Shown one piece after another: positions 37,625 through 47,522 of a stretch of DNA of 64,000 nucleotides. Location of the stretch: NCBI RefSeq assembly GCF_007896435.1, contig NZ_VCBL01000001.1, positions 2,479,078 through 2,543,077 of the forward strand. Direction: 5' to 3'. A program made the position numbers and the translations under genes. Origin of the DNA: Rummeliibacillus suwonensis. Lineage in GTDB: Bacteria > Bacillota > Bacilli > Bacillales_A > Planococcaceae. The first letter of the stretch is position 1, and every line of letters starts with the position of its first letter. The notes under the pieces were generated by a model. The model saw nothing but the letters and a program-made list of their open reading frames with translations, ran no database searches and was not told the DNA's origin.

Positions 37625-38284
37625 TCAATTTAGCATTTTTTTCTCAAAGCGATTAATATCCGCATCTGCACCGATAACAATCAGCACATCACCTTCATGA
37701 ATCACTTCATCAGCTTGAGGCGAAACGATAATGTCCATCTCACGTTTTATAGCCACGATAGTAATACCATAACGTGCTCGAATATCTAAGCCAATAATCG
37801 TATGTCCTTCAAGTTGATCGTTTGCCTTTATCTCCATAATCGAGTGCTCATCTGAAAGCTCCAAATAATCAAGTACATTATTCGACATCATATTGTTGGC
37901 TATTCGAATGCCCATATCGCGTTCTGGATGTACCACATGATCGGCCCCTATTTTTCGGAGTACTTTTTCATGATAATCATTCTGAGCTTTTACTGTAATT
38001 TTTTGTACGCCAATTTCTTTTAACATGAGTGTGGTTAAAATGCTTGATTGGATATCATCACCGATAGCCACAATAACATGTTCAAAATTTCGAATCCCTA
38101 AAGATTTTAGAACAGACTCGTCTGTTGTATCCGCAACAACCGCTTGAGTAGCAATCGTAGCGAATTCATCAACTCGTTCTGGATGCTTATCGATTGCCAT
38201 TACTTCCGCACCTTGATGTATAAGTTCATTGACAATACTGCCTCCAAATCGACCTAAACCGATGACAACAAATTCCTTTTTCAT
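37625..38284 (-). CDS. ktrC: Potassium uptake regulatory subunit KtrC (RCK domain)
   Basis: Cytoplasmic gating subunit of a Ktr potassium transporter, 219 residues from ATG 38284, which has TTGGAGG upstream. RCK-N Rossmann domain with GLGRFGGSIVNEL and the acidic end of strand 2 (AIDKHPER), then an RCK-C domain (about 135-219). Binds nucleotides to control the membrane subunit, whose gene is not in this window. Convergent with rnjA, as ykqB/ktrC is near rnjA in B. subtilis. Confidence 0.93.
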   Translation of the reverse strand: MKKEFVVIGLGRFGGSIVNELIHQGAEVMAIDKHPERVDEFATIATQAVVADTTDESVLKSLGIRNFEHVIVAIGDDIQSSILTTLMLKEIGVQKITVKAQNDYHEKVLRKIGADHVVHPERDMGIRIANNMMSNNVLDYLELSDEHSIMEIKANDQLEGHTIIGLDIRARYGITIVAIKREMDIIVSPQADEVIHEGDVLIVIGADADINRFEKKMLN

Positions 38285-38469
38285 GCGAAATACCTCCAAT
38301 TCCGTAGCACACCACAAAGCCATATCCCCATCTATTTTAGCAGACAAACTCATTTTTTGCTTTCAATATACAGAAAAAAGGGATGGCTAAAATTCATGCA
38401 ATCATTAAAATCTACTCCATATGTTCTTACTTTTTAAGCAGAAGGTCCTTCGTTTCTACTCTATCCATC

Positions 38470-38507
38470 AAAAATAGCATGATAGGATACTCCTAACCAT
38501 GCTATCT
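38470..38507 (-). terminator. Terminator of ykuV
   Basis: Minus-strand stem ATAGCATGGTTAGGA / TCCTATCATGCTAT followed by TTTTG. Confidence 0.8.
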
Positions 38508-38527
38508 CCTCTTTTAGGAAAATGAAA

Positions 38528-38977
38528 TTAAAAACGCACTTCATCTAGTACTCGTTTAACACGCAATTCCAGCATTTTCATACCACTACTGCCTGCTTGA
38601 AAGTGGCGAAGTTTACCGTTTTTATCGAACACATAATAGGAAGGGACATATTGGTTTTCAAAAATATCAGTAAGTTTCCTCTTGCTATCAACAAAAATTG
38701 GTTGCGTGATACCATGTTCTGCTGCAACCTTTTTGATCTCTCCAAGATCCAAGTCTTTTTCAGAACGTGGCATATGAACTGCAACTACGTTTAGTTTATC
38801 TTTATATCGATCACGGAATTTATTCACTTCTGGCATAGCTTCTTTACATGAATGACAGCTAATGGACCAGAAGTGAATTAAAGTTGGTTTTTTCCCGACT
38901 AAATCAGCTTTTGAAACTTCACCATTTACCCAAGCGGCTTCGCCTTCTAGTTCTGGTATTTCTGAACGTAATCTCAT
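38528..38977 (-). CDS. ykuV: Thiol-disulfide oxidoreductase YkuV
   Basis: TlpA/thioredoxin-like protein of 149 residues without a signal peptide, so cytoplasmic. The redox motif is C41-H-S-C44 in HFWSISCHSC; the cis-proline loop reads YVPSYYVFD. The protein closely matches my recollection of B. subtilis YkuV over its whole length, including the VAVHMPRSE stretch. Related genes dapL and dapH at the right edge belong to the same yku region in Bacillus. Confidence 0.93.
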   Translation of the reverse strand: MRLRSEIPELEGEAAWVNGEVSKADLVGKKPTLIHFWSISCHSCKEAMPEVNKFRDRYKDKLNVVAVHMPRSEKDLDLGEIKKVAAEHGITQPIFVDSKRKLTDIFENQYVPSYYVFDKNGKLRHFQAGSSGMKMLELRVKRVLDEVRF

Positions 38978-39166
38978 CGTATGTTCACCCCATAAATTTT
39001 AGTTCCTACGATGTTACTATATGCATTTTTTAAAAAAAGGACCTAATCTAGGTTAGGAATCCCTTGGTTTTTATACGCCAGGCATATCACAAGGATGGAT
39101 AAATGTTCTTTAGCTATTGTAGCTGCCTCTTTATTTTCATTGCTTCAATCATTTGCCGGATAAAGA

Positions 39167-39216
39167 TAAAAACAATGAACCGCTTCTTTAAAAAGAAGTA
39201 ATCCATTGTTAAATTT
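39167..39216 (-). terminator. Terminator of the YhfH-like gene
   Basis: Minus-strand stem AACAATGG...CATTGTT around CTTCTTT/AAAGAAG, then TTTTTATC. It lies about 170 bases beyond the YhfH-like stop codon, with repeat copy 8 in between. Confidence 0.75.
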
Positions 39217-39217
39217 A

Positions 39218-39390
39218 GAGAGATTGTGCATATTAAGTTGCCCCTTTGATTGATCTCCTATTTCATAAATCCCCCTTTAAAACTCATGCAATAGTAGAAG
39301 GGATAAAGGCAACTATCTTATTCGATTGGTTCAACGAAAACACCCAGTGGGAAGATGAAGAAATTCCTACTGGGTGAAGTTTCACTTTAT
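39218..39390 (-). repeat. Structured intergenic repeat, copy 8 (minus strand)
   Basis: The only copy on the minus strand. Read on that strand it opens ATAAAGTGAAACTTC on the YhfH-like stop codon, hairpin 1 is CACCCAGT/ACTGGGTG, then GTTGAACCAATCG, then hairpin 2 closed by AGTTGCC/GGCAACT (39236-39242 with 39308-39314). The 3' half is diverged. Confidence 0.7.
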
Positions 39391-39509
39391 TCTTCTTTAC
39401 TACCTAGGCAGCGTTCACATTCATATAATGTGGATTCGACCTGTTCTACAATTTCGCACCCACATTCTACACAAACTTTTGGATATTTTTCATTTTGCTC
39501 GTTTTGCAT
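39387..39509 (-). CDS. YhfH-like zinc-ribbon microprotein
   Basis: Protein of 40 residues, MQNEQNEKYPKVCVECGCEI then VEQVESTLYECERCLGSKEE. Two Cys-X2-Cys pairs (CVEC and CERC) form a probable zinc ribbon, the layout of Bacillus YhfH. AGGAGGAG lies a few bases upstream of ATG 39509. Its stop codon is part of the opening of repeat copy 8. Role unknown. Confidence 0.8.
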   Translation of the reverse strand: MQNEQNEKYPKVCVECGCEIVEQVESTLYECERCLGSKEE

Positions 39510-39557
39510 ACTATCTCCTCCTATTATAAGTGAATGTTTGGCTATCATAATCTCATA

Positions 39558-41162
39558 TTAAGAAATATGTTGATAACTTGGTATTGTCAAAAATTCCTCG
39601 AAATCATCTTGCAGTGTTAAATCCGTAAATATGTCTGCAGCCTCTTGATAACGTCCATTGATAAAGTTTTCTTTTCCTATTTGTTTTTCAATTTTATGTA
39701 GCTCTTGTTTCAAGATTTCTTTGAATAAAGCTACATCAATTTTTTGACCATTTTCTAATTTTCCCTCAGGATGTCTAATCCACTGCCATACTTGTGTACG
39801 AGATATTTCAGCAGTTGCTGCATCTTCCATCATATTATTGATCGGAGCGGCGCCATTTCCTCGTAACCAAGAAGCAATATATTGAACCCCTACACTGCAA
39901 TTAAGGCGCAAACCATCTTCAGTAATCGTCCCTTTTGGAACTTCCAATAAATCTTTAGCTGTCACTTGAACATCATCCCGCTTACGCTGAATTTGATTAG
40001 GTGTTTTCATATACTGATCAAATTCTTTCATGGCTACAGGTACTAATCCCGGATGTGCTACCCATGTTCCATCATGTCCGTCAGTTACTTCACGTTTTTT
40101 ATCTTCGCGAACTTTTTCAAAAGCAATCTCATTTGCTTCAGGATCACCTTTTATCGGAATTTGTGCAGCCATCCCGCCTATCGCAGGTGCATTACGTTTA
40201 TGACAAGTTTGAATACATAATTGTGTATACGCTCTCATAAATGGTGAAGTCATCGTTACTTGACCTCTATCTGGTAAAATAACATTTGAATGGTTACGTA
40301 GTCGTTTGATGTAGCTGAAGATATAATCCCAGCGTCCACAATTTAAACCAGCTGAATGATCCTTTAACTCATATAAGATCTCATCCATTTCAAATGCTGC
40401 TGTGATCGTTTCGATTAATACGGTCGCTTTAATCGTTCCCTGTGGAATCCCTAAATAATCTTGCGAGTAGACGAAGATATCATTCCAAAGTTTTGCTTCC
40501 AAATGGCTCTCTAGCTTTGGTAAATAGAAGTATGGTGCTGTACCGCGCTCAATCAGTTCCTGTACATTGTGGAAAAAATACAACCCAAAATCGAAAAAGC
40601 TACCAGAGATCGGAACACCATTTATTTCTATGTTTCTTTCGGTTAAATGCAAACCACGTGGGCGAACTAATAAAGTGGCTGTTTTGTCATTTAAACGATA
40701 CTCTTTTCCTGTTGATGCTTGTATGAAAGAAATCGTTTTACGAATGGCATCATATAAATTGATTTGACCTTCAATCATATTTTCCCAAGTTGGCGATGTT
40801 GCATCTTCAAAATCCGCCATGAAAATTTTTGCACCGGAATTTAAGGCATTGATAATCATTTTCCGGTCAACAGGACCTGTAATCTCTACACGGCGATCTT
40901 GCAAATCTTGGGGTAACGGAGCAATTGTCCAGTTACCTTCACGAATGGACTTGGTTTCATCCAAAAAGTTCAAAGTAGCACCATCATCTAGCTTTTTTTG
41001 ACGTTCTTCTCTTTGTTTTAATAATTTTTTTCTTCTGTCGTTAAATTGTAGCTGTAATGATGCGACAAATTGCAATGCATCAAGTGTTAAAACTCTCTCT
41101 GTGGATGCGTTTTGTTTTCCTTTTATTTCAATAACAGGTGTGGCTGCTTGCTGAATCCCCAA
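39558..41162 (-). CDS. aceB: Malate synthase A
   Basis: Second enzyme of the glyoxylate shunt, joining glyoxylate and acetyl-CoA to give malate; 534 residues. The family signature [20 protein letters not shown] lies near 265-285 (counted from the TTG) and the catalytic TIM-barrel motifs surround it. I place the start at TTG 41162 because AAAGG is eight bases upstream; the ATG at 41171 overlaps that ribosome site. It follows aceA by about 165 bases on the same strand. Confidence 0.95.
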   Translation of the reverse strand: MGIQQAATPVIEIKGKQNASTERVLTLDALQFVASLQLQFNDRRKKLLKQREERQKKLDDGATLNFLDETKSIREGNWTIAPLPQDLQDRRVEITGPVDRKMIINALNSGAKIFMADFEDATSPTWENMIEGQINLYDAIRKTISFIQASTGKEYRLNDKTATLLVRPRGLHLTERNIEINGVPISGSFFDFGLYFFHNVQELIERGTAPYFYLPKLESHLEAKLWNDIFVYSQDYLGIPQGTIKATVLIETITAAFEMDEILYELKDHSAGLNCGRWDYIFSYIKRLRNHSNVILPDRGQVTMTSPFMRAYTQLCIQTCHKRNAPAIGGMAAQIPIKGDPEANEIAFEKVREDKKREVTDGHDGTWVAHPGLVPVAMKEFDQYMKTPNQIQRKRDDVQVTAKDLLEVPKGTITEDGLRLNCSVGVQYIASWLRGNGAAPINNMMEDAATAEISRTQVWQWIRHPEGKLENGQKIDVALFKEILKQELHKIEKQIGKENFINGRYQEAADIFTDLTLQDDFEEFLTIPSYQHIS

Positions 41163-41238
41163 ATTAATCATCCTTTCAAATTAGCTACATAGAAAAAAAT
41201 GAAAGGTCGTTTGCTATTATTTTTCTAATGATGAACAA

Positions 41239-41291
41239 TTTAAACTAGAATCATTGTAAGCGATTTAAATATAGATCATTTTAAACTAGAA
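41239..41291. repeat. 12-bp direct repeat between aceA and aceB
   Basis: TTTAAACTAGAA occurs at 41239-41250 and again at 41280-41291, 41 bases apart, in the aceA-aceB gap. It may mark a regulatory site or a local duplication. Confidence 0.4.
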
Positions 41292-41327
41292 AATTTTACA
41301 AACAACCTCATTTGATCAATCGTTTGA

Positions 41328-42617
41328 TTAGACAAATTGTGCAGTTTCAGTAGAACCTCCCATAGCTGTTGTTGAAGATGTACCACCTGAAATAACTTGT
41401 GATACTTCATCAAAATAGCCAGTACCTACTTCACGTTGATGTTTTGTTGCTGTATAGCCATTAGCTTCACTTGCAAATTCTTCTTGTTGTAATCTTGAAT
41501 AAGCTGCCATACCATGATCTTTGTATTCGTGAGCTAGTTTGAACATGCTATGGTTCAGTGCATGGAAACCTGCTAATGTAACAAATTGGAATTTATATCC
41601 TAATTTACTTAGTTCGATTTGGTACTTAGCAATTGTTTCCTCATCCAAGTTTGCCTTCCAGTTGAAAGATGGTGAACAATTATACGCTAGAGGTTTTCCT
41701 GGGAATTTTGCATGAATCGCTTCAGCAAATTTTTTCGCTTCTTCTAAATCTGGTTTAGAAGTTTCACACCAAATTAGATCTGCATATGGAGCGTAAGCTA
41801 AACCACGAGCAATCGCTTGGTCAATCCCTGCTTTTGTACGGAAGAAACCTTCTGGTGTTCTTTCACCTGTGATGAACTCAGCATCTCTAGGATCAATATC
41901 ACTCGTTACCATGTCTGCTGCGTCTGCATCGGTACGTGCGATCAAGATCGTAGGAACACCTAAAACATCTGTTGCAAGACGTCCTGCAATTAAGTTACGA
42001 ATAGCATTTTGTGTTGGTAACAATACTTTCCCGCCTAAATGACCACATTTTTTCTCGGATGCTAATTGGTCCTCAAGGTGAACACCTGCAGCACCAGCTT
42101 CGATCATCGATTTGACCAATTCAAAAACATTTAAAGGACCTCCAAATCCTGCCTCTGCATCTGCAACGATTGGAGCAAACCAGTCGAAATCGTCTTTACG
42201 GCCTTCCGCATGATCGATTTGATCTGCACGTTGAAGAGCTTGATTGATACGTTTTACGACTTGTGGTACAGAGTTCGCAGGATATAATGATTGGTCCGGA
42301 TACATTTGACCTGCAAGATTCGCGTCAGCTGCTACTTGCCAACCACTTAAATAAATCGCTTTCAATCCTGCTTTTACTTGTTGTACTGCTTGATTACCTG
42401 TTAGGGCTCCCAATGCATTGATGAAATCTTCTTCGTGTAACGACTTCCAAAGGCGTTGTGCACCTTTTTCCGCTAAAGTATGTTGAATTTGTACAGAACC
42501 TTGAAGTTTTACTACTTCTTCTGCTGTATAAGGACGTTCAATCCCTTTCCAACGATCTTCAGTCGCCCAGCTTTTTTTCAATTGTTCGATTTTTTGTTGT
42601 CTTGTTGACATATTCAT
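41328..42617 (-). CDS. aceA: Isocitrate lyase
   Basis: Cleaves isocitrate to succinate and glyoxylate, the entry step of the glyoxylate shunt; 429 residues. The catalytic KKCGHLGGK motif (Cys191 from this start) and [15 protein letters not shown] are intact. Three ATG codons lie at 42623, 42617 and 42611; GGGAG six bases before 42617 favours that one. Divergent from the LytTR regulator, which probably controls it. Confidence 0.96.
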   Translation of the reverse strand: MNMSTRQQKIEQLKKSWATEDRWKGIERPYTAEEVVKLQGSVQIQHTLAEKGAQRLWKSLHEEDFINALGALTGNQAVQQVKAGLKAIYLSGWQVAADANLAGQMYPDQSLYPANSVPQVVKRINQALQRADQIDHAEGRKDDFDWFAPIVADAEAGFGGPLNVFELVKSMIEAGAAGVHLEDQLASEKKCGHLGGKVLLPTQNAIRNLIAGRLATDVLGVPTILIARTDADAADMVTSDIDPRDAEFITGERTPEGFFRTKAGIDQAIARGLAYAPYADLIWCETSKPDLEEAKKFAEAIHAKFPGKPLAYNCSPSFNWKANLDEETIAKYQIELSKLGYKFQFVTLAGFHALNHSMFKLAHEYKDHGMAAYSRLQQEEFASEANGYTATKHQREVGTGYFDEVSQVISGGTSSTTAMGGSTETAQFV

Positions 42618-42700
42618 CTTCATCTCCCATTTTTCTTTGTTGAACGCTAGCTTACTATATAAAATACACCCCTATATTTTGTTGCATAACAGCTAACGTT

Positions 42701-42720
42701 GTTGTAAACTAATATACAAC
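42701..42720. promoter_or_regulatory. Palindrome between aceA and the LytTR regulator
   Basis: GTTGTA-AACTAATA-TACAAC (42701-42720), preceded by two related GTTG-containing stretches (TTGTTGCATAAC, CTAACGTT). Central in the divergent gap, so a likely operator; the protein bound is inference. Confidence 0.5.
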
Positions 42721-42810
42721 AGACTTTGTATTTTGTTATTATTTTTGGATGAAATCCCCTTTTTTTTAGATGAATAAACGAATTTTAAAGATGAGTAGGG
42801 AGGAAGAAAA

Positions 42811-43482
42811 ATGGCACAGGAAACAGATATTTCTGCGAAGGAGTTAGCAAATCAGTATTATAATTTATTGGCAGACTGGATACCTCAAGATGCTTCACTT
42901 GCCATAGCCGTTGGGGAAACTTACGTTTACTATATGGCGGGGGCATATGATATTCTTTTAGAAAATGGAAAAAAGATAAAAACAGGAAGTATTGCAGATC
43001 AAGTGATTCAAAAAAGAAAAAAAGTTGAAGCTGTTATAGATCAGGAACTTTTAGGTATCCCATATTACGGTATTGGGTATCCCATCGATTTCTTAGGGCA
43101 ACCTGCCGCTTTAATCATTATTTTGTCTCCTGATCATCCTGTCATTAAAAAAAACCCTTTTCGCTTCATAACAGGGAAACAGCAGGATGAATGGGTTCCG
43201 ATTTCAATCGATAAAATTTCACATTTTGAAAGTTTAAATAAGAAGAATTGGTTTTATGCTGATGGAGAACAATACAAAGTCAATTTAACATTAAAAGAAC
43301 TTTTTAAAAGATTACCTGACTATTTTTTAAGGATTCATCGTTCCTATATTATTAACATCCATGCGATCAATCGCATTACACGCGATTATTCTTCAAATCT
43401 ACTTATTATGATGAAAGACGGATCAGAGTTGCCCGTCAGCAGTTCTTATCTAAATGAAGTAAAACAAATTCTTGAACTATAG
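42811..43482 (+). CDS. Orphan LytTR-domain transcriptional regulator
   Basis: Regulator of 223 residues. The C-terminal half (about 120-220) is a LytTR DNA-binding domain: ISIDKISHFES, then LKELFKRLPDYFLRIHRSYIIN and the final SSSYLNEVKQIL. The N-terminal half is not a response-regulator receiver (no phosphorylated Asp pattern). It has a sensor-like fold ending IPYYGIGYPIDFLGQPAAL, so it may bind a small ligand. It faces aceA-aceB across a 193-base gap with a palindrome. AGGGAGGAAG precedes the ATG. Proposed role, control of the glyoxylate shunt, is inferred from position. Confidence 0.85.
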   Translation: MAQETDISAKELANQYYNLLADWIPQDASLAIAVGETYVYYMAGAYDILLENGKKIKTGSIADQVIQKRKKVEAVIDQELLGIPYYGIGYPIDFLGQPAALIIILSPDHPVIKKNPFRFITGKQQDEWVPISIDKISHFESLNKKNWFYADGEQYKVNLTLKELFKRLPDYFLRIHRSYIINIHAINRITRDYSSNLLIMMKDGSELPVSSSYLNEVKQILEL

Positions 43483-43483
43483 C

Positions 43484-43585
43484 TATGAGGTGAAACTTCG
43501 CTCAGTGAGGATTTTCTCTATCCCTCACTGGGTGTTTGTTGAAGCAATCAGGCTTTTACAGACAGTTAATTCCACACTGATCCTC
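43484..43585 (+). repeat. Structured intergenic repeat, copy 9 (5' two thirds)
   Basis: Begins two bases after the LytTR gene stop: GAGGTGAAACTTCG, hairpin 1 CTCAGTGAGGA/TCCCTCACTGGG, linker GTTGAAGCAATCAGGCTTTTACAGACAGTT, then similarity fades. The closing arm of hairpin 2 is missing. Confidence 0.65.
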
Positions 43586-43800
43586 TGTTTTTTTCGTTCA
43601 AACCAATTTTTCATGTATGGTCAAGAGCAATCACACAAAGAAAATGAGCAGACATTTTCGAGGACTCGAGCAAGCCTTCACTCCAGTCCATATAGATGGA
43701 GTTAACAATAGAAAGTTTTTCAAGTTTATGATCACATATTCATCCTTACTTTTTCCTACTCAACGCCTGATTCTATAAATGACTATTTTTCATTACATAA
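43586..43800. other. Gap without recognised genes
   Basis: Part of a 785-base gap. Apart from a small hairpin ACTCCA/TGGAGT near 43680-43700 I see no gene, promoter or terminator. Confidence 0.35.
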
Positions 43801-43953
43801 TGAATCCATTTTATAATGAAAATCTAGATAAAAGGTACGAACATTCATCATAAAGTGAAACTTCTTTTCGAAGTGGTTTTCTTCCCCACTCCGAATCCAT
43901 TTCATAATGTAAAATTCAGATAAAAAACATGAACATTAATATTCAGAAATTTT
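43801..43953 (+). repeat. Local direct repeat (about 50 bp) around a copy of hairpin 1
   Basis: GAATCCATTTTATAATG ... AGATAAAAGG ... GAACATT at 43802-43845 recurs as GAATCCATTTCATAATG ... AGATAAAAAA ... GAACATT at 43903-43946. Between them (43850-43902) is the repeat opening ATAAAGTGAAACTTC with hairpin 1 TTCGAAGTGG/CCCACTCCGAA. Confidence 0.65.
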
Positions 43954-43968
43954 TATTCCGCTCCAGAT

Positions 43969-44083
43969 GTTCATTGAAACTCCCACTACTTTTTTTGCGA
44001 ATGATAGATTTCCACACTGTTCCTCTTACTTTTTTACTAAAATCTTTTTATGAGAACCTTACTACCCGTTAATCCCGAAATAA
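43969..44083 (+). repeat. Structured intergenic repeat, copy 10 (degenerate 3' part)
   Basis: GTTCATTGAAACTCCCACTA corresponds to the linker and ACTACCCGTTAATCCCGAAA (ending TAAAA) to the consensus end ACTGCCCGTTAAAGCGGGATAAA. It is the decayed continuation of the copy opening at 43850, split by the local duplication. Confidence 0.5.
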
Positions 44084-44119
44084 AATGGAAAAAATAAATT
44101 TATTTTTACGAAAAAAAGG

Positions 44120-44234
44120 TTGAAAAAAGCGCCTAATTTTGTATAATAAATAGCGTTTTAGTAAACTCAAAGTTTTGTTAAAGTAAACTTTTATCACTTT
44201 AAGTTGGGTAAAAGTAAACTACCATTATGTTTAC
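44120..44234 (+). promoter_or_regulatory. Promoter and repeated operators of the pot operon
   Basis: TTGAAA (44120-44125), 16-base spacer, TATAAT (44142-44147). Downstream of the expected start, AGTAAACT occurs three times (44160-44167, 44182-44189, 44213-44220), and TATGTTTACATA follows (44227-44236 region) as an inverted relative. The array just before the XRE-cupin gene is the natural binding site for that regulator. Confidence 0.6.
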
Positions 44235-44267
44235 ATATCGGAAATATCGGAGGAGGAGTTCCTATAG

Positions 44268-44810
44268 ATGCAAATCGGGAAAAAAATAAAACGACTTCGT
44301 CTAAAAAAAGGACTTACCCAAGAAGAACTGGGTGAAAGAACGGACTTGAGCAAAGGATACATCTCTCAATTAGAAAGAGATCTAAACTCTCCTTCTATCG
44401 AAACTCTTTTCGCCTTATTAGAGGTTCTCGGTTCAACACCAAAGGAGTTTTTTGATGATGAAGTTGAGGAACAAAAAGTTGTATATACCGCAGAAGACCA
44501 TACCATTTACACGGACGAAGAGAAAAAATATTGTATTGAGTGGCTTATTCCCACCTCCAATGAAAAAGAAATGGAACCAGTCATGATTACTTTCGAGGAA
44601 CATGGAGAATTCAAGCAATTTGAACCATCCTTATCTGAAACTTTTATATATGTTTTAGAAGGGCGTGTAAGACTCGTTTTAGGTAAACAAGAATTTGTGG
44701 CATCAAAAGGAAATACGATTTACTTTGATGCTTCTGATCATCATCAATTATTCAATGATGTTGCTGGCAAATCGGAAATTTTACTTGTCGCAACAGAATC
44801 ATATTTATAG
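44268..44810 (+). CDS. XRE-cupin transcriptional regulator of the polyamine operon
   Basis: Regulator of 180 residues: an XRE helix-turn-helix (about 1-60, LTQEELGERTDLSKGYISQLE) joined to a C-terminal cupin (about 105-178, with the GRVRLVLG and NTIYFDASDHHQ strands) that probably senses a small ligand, as in PuuR. It is the first gene of the potABCD operon, 16 bases before potA, and likely autoregulates it in response to polyamines through the AGTAAACT boxes. CGGAGGAGG lies before ATG 44268. Confidence 0.9.
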   Translation: MQIGKKIKRLRLKKGLTQEELGERTDLSKGYISQLERDLNSPSIETLFALLEVLGSTPKEFFDDEVEEQKVVYTAEDHTIYTDEEKKYCIEWLIPTSNEKEMEPVMITFEEHGEFKQFEPSLSETFIYVLEGRVRLVLGKQEFVASKGNTIYFDASDHHQLFNDVAGKSEILLVATESYL

Positions 44811-44826
44811 CTTAGGAGGTCAGTAA

Positions 44827-45930
44827 ATGTCAGAAAACACAATTATTCGCTTTGATCATGTTTCCAAATCTTATAATGACGGAACTGTTGTATTGAAGGA
44901 TATAAGCTTTGAAATGGAACGGGGGAAATTCTATACTTTACTTGGTCCATCAGGCTGCGGCAAAACAACGATCTTACGTCTTATCGCAGGTTTCATGGAA
45001 CCAACCAATGGCGATATTTATTTTAACGGTAAAAAGATTAATAACGTTCCTGCGAATGAACGCCAAGTTAACACCGTATTCCAAGACTATGCACTTTTTC
45101 CGCACTTAAATGTCTTTGAGAATGTTGCATTTGGTTTACGTATTAAAAAAATAAATGAAGCAGAAATTATCAAAAGAGTAGAAGAAGCCTTAAAATTTGT
45201 CAACTTAACTGGTTACAACGAAAGAGAGATCTCTGAAATGTCTGGAGGGCAACGTCAACGTGTTGCGATTGCAAGAGCTATTGTGAACGATCCTGAAATC
45301 ATCCTATTAGATGAACCACTCTCTGCGCTAGATTTAAAGCTTCGTACAGAAATGCAATATGAACTTCGGGAATTACAACAACGTTTAGGCAAAACATTTG
45401 TATTTGTTACACATGATCAAGAGGAAGCGTTAGCAATGTCAGATGAAATCTTTGTCTTGAATGAAGGACATATTCAACAAAGCGGCTCTCCAGTTGATAT
45501 TTACGATGAACCGATCAATCGTTTTGTAGCTGATTTCATCGGTGAATCGAATATTGTACCGGGAATCATGGTAAAAGACTTTGAGGTCACTTTTACTGAT
45601 AAAACCTTTGAATGTGTGGACAAGGGGCTTAATCCAAATGAAAAAGTGGATATTGTGATTCGTCCAGAAGATTTAGAAATCACTAGTGTTGAGCATGGGA
45701 AACTTGTTGTTACAGTAGATACCCAGCTTTTCCGTGGCGTCCATTATGAACTTTCAACCTATGATCAGGATGGTAACGAATGGCTTGTACATTCATTGAA
45801 AAAAGCAGATGTTGGTGCAGAAATCGGCTTAGACTTTGATCCCGAAGCTATTCACGTTATGCGATTAAACGAATCGGAAGAAGATTTTGATAGACGATTA
45901 GAATCTTATGGAGAAGAAAATCATGCGTAG
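44827..45930 (+). CDS. potA: Spermidine/putrescine ABC transporter ATPase
   Basis: Cytoplasmic ATPase of the polyamine importer, 367 residues. Walker [10 protein letters not shown], signature SGGQRQR, Walker B IILLDEP, then a switch His in THDQEE, and a C-terminal TOBE domain (about 280-345). AGGAGG precedes ATG 44827. The stop codon overlaps the potB start (ATGCGTAG), so the two are coupled. Confidence 0.95.
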   Translation: MSENTIIRFDHVSKSYNDGTVVLKDISFEMERGKFYTLLGPSGCGKTTILRLIAGFMEPTNGDIYFNGKKINNVPANERQVNTVFQDYALFPHLNVFENVAFGLRIKKINEAEIIKRVEEALKFVNLTGYNEREISEMSGGQRQRVAIARAIVNDPEIILLDEPLSALDLKLRTEMQYELRELQQRLGKTFVFVTHDQEEALAMSDEIFVLNEGHIQQSGSPVDIYDEPINRFVADFIGESNIVPGIMVKDFEVTFTDKTFECVDKGLNPNEKVDIVIRPEDLEITSVEHGKLVVTVDTQLFRGVHYELSTYDQDGNEWLVHSLKKADVGAEIGLDFDPEAIHVMRLNESEEDFDRRLESYGEENHA

Positions 45931-46744
45931 AAAAGGGAATTTATTTTCACTTATCCCCTACTATATTTGGATTCTCTTATTTGTTATTGCACCAATTCTT
46001 TTAGTCGTCTATTATTCATTGCTAGATTTAAACGGTCACTTTACTTTAAATAATTATACGAACTTTTTTACAAGTGTTTATCTGAAAATGACGTTAAGTT
46101 CATTTTGGTATGCGTTTCTAATCACATTATTTTCATTATTCGTATCTTATCCAGCGGCTTATCTCATTACAAAATTAAAGCATAAGCAGCTTTGGTTGAT
46201 CTTAATCATTATTCCTTCGTGGATCAATCTATTATTAAAAACATATGCATTTATCGGTATTTTCGGCAATAAAGGACCGATTAATGCTTTTGTCCAAGCA
46301 ATAGGTTTACCCAATCAGCAAATTTTGTTTACAGATTTCGCCTTTGTTTTTGTAGCTGTATATATCTTTATTCCCTTTATGATCTTACCGATTTTCAATG
46401 CGCTTGATAAACTAAACCCTGCATTGATCGATGCAGCACGTGATTTGGGGGCTTCTAAATTTACAACATTACGTAGAATCATTATCCCTTTGACAATGAA
46501 TGGGATCAAATCTGGCGTTCAAGCCGTATTCATACCTTCCCTTTCTCTTTTTATGATTACTCGCTTGATCGCTGGTAACCGTGTCATTACACTCGGTACT
46601 GCAATTGAAGAGCAATTCTTAGTAACACAAAATTGGGGAATGGGTTCGACAATCGCTGTATTCTTGATCATCTTTATGTTTATCATCATGCTCTTTACGG
46701 GTGAAAAACGGAAGGGGGCATCACGTCATGGAAAAACTCAGTAA
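45923..46744 (+). CDS. potB: Spermidine/putrescine ABC transporter permease
   Basis: Membrane permease of 273 residues with six helices. The EAA loop that contacts the ATPase reads [23 protein letters not shown] (about 165-188). I use ATG 45923, overlapping the potA stop by eight bases and preceded by GGAGAAG; a frame opening at 45908 lies inside potA without a ribosome site. Overlaps potC by 17 bases. Confidence 0.94.
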   Translation: MRRKGNLFSLIPYYIWILLFVIAPILLVVYYSLLDLNGHFTLNNYTNFFTSVYLKMTLSSFWYAFLITLFSLFVSYPAAYLITKLKHKQLWLILIIIPSWINLLLKTYAFIGIFGNKGPINAFVQAIGLPNQQILFTDFAFVFVAVYIFIPFMILPIFNALDKLNPALIDAARDLGASKFTTLRRIIIPLTMNGIKSGVQAVFIPSLSLFMITRLIAGNRVITLGTAIEEQFLVTQNWGMGSTIAVFLIIFMFIIMLFTGEKRKGASRHGKTQ

Positions 46745-47522
46745 AAAAGCAAAGCTCTATTTATCTTTTGTCTTTGTTGTTCTTTATGCACCGATTCTAT
46801 TCTTAGTGTTTTATTCTTTCAATAGTGGCGACTCTATGACAAATTTTAAATCCTTTACATTCAGTCACTATTCCGATGTTTTTAACGATTCAAGATTGAT
46901 GGTGATTTTGATCAATACAATTGTGGTCGCACTATTATCTGCTTTAATCTCAACCATCATTGGCACGCTTGGTTCGATTGGGATCGTTGCCATACGTAAT
47001 CGTAAACTTCGAAATATGGTGTTATCATTAAATAATATTCTCATTGTCAGCCCAGATGTTATTATTGGCGCTTCATTTTTAATATTATTTACAATGGTTG
47101 GCATTAAATTAGGCTTTGCTTCTGTTTTACTTTCTCATGCAGCATTTAGTATTCCCATCGTTGTCCTAATGGTTTTGCCCAAGTTGCAAGAAATGAGTTC
47201 ATCATTGATTGATGCAGCATTGGATTTAGGTGCTAGCCGCCGAGATGTATTGACACGAGTTATTTTACCATTTATCAAGCCTGGGATTTTCGCAGGTTTC
47301 TTTATGGCTCTCACTTACTCATTGGATGATTTTGCTGTAACCTTCTTTGTCACTGGTAATGGATTTAGTACTTTATCTGTTGAAATATACTCAATGGCTA
47401 GAGCTGGAGTTTCTTTAACAGTGAATGCAATCTCCGGTTTGGTGCTATTTGTCACATTAATCCTTGTATTAGGCTATTACTTTATCATCAATCATCAAAC
47501 AAGAACGGGGGCTCATAAATGA
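46728..47522 (+). CDS. potC: Spermidine/putrescine ABC transporter permease
   Basis: Second permease of the importer, 264 residues and six helices. EAA loop: LIDAALDLGASRRDVLTRVILPF. Start ATG 46728 has AAGGGGG nine bases upstream and overlaps the end of potB. The stop overlaps the potD start (ATGA). Confidence 0.94.
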   Translation: MEKLSKKAKLYLSFVFVVLYAPILFLVFYSFNSGDSMTNFKSFTFSHYSDVFNDSRLMVILINTIVVALLSALISTIIGTLGSIGIVAIRNRKLRNMVLSLNNILIVSPDVIIGASFLILFTMVGIKLGFASVLLSHAAFSIPIVVLMVLPKLQEMSSSLIDAALDLGASRRDVLTRVILPFIKPGIFAGFFMALTYSLDDFAVTFFVTGNGFSTLSVEIYSMARAGVSLTVNAISGLVLFVTLILVLGYYFIINHQTRTGAHK

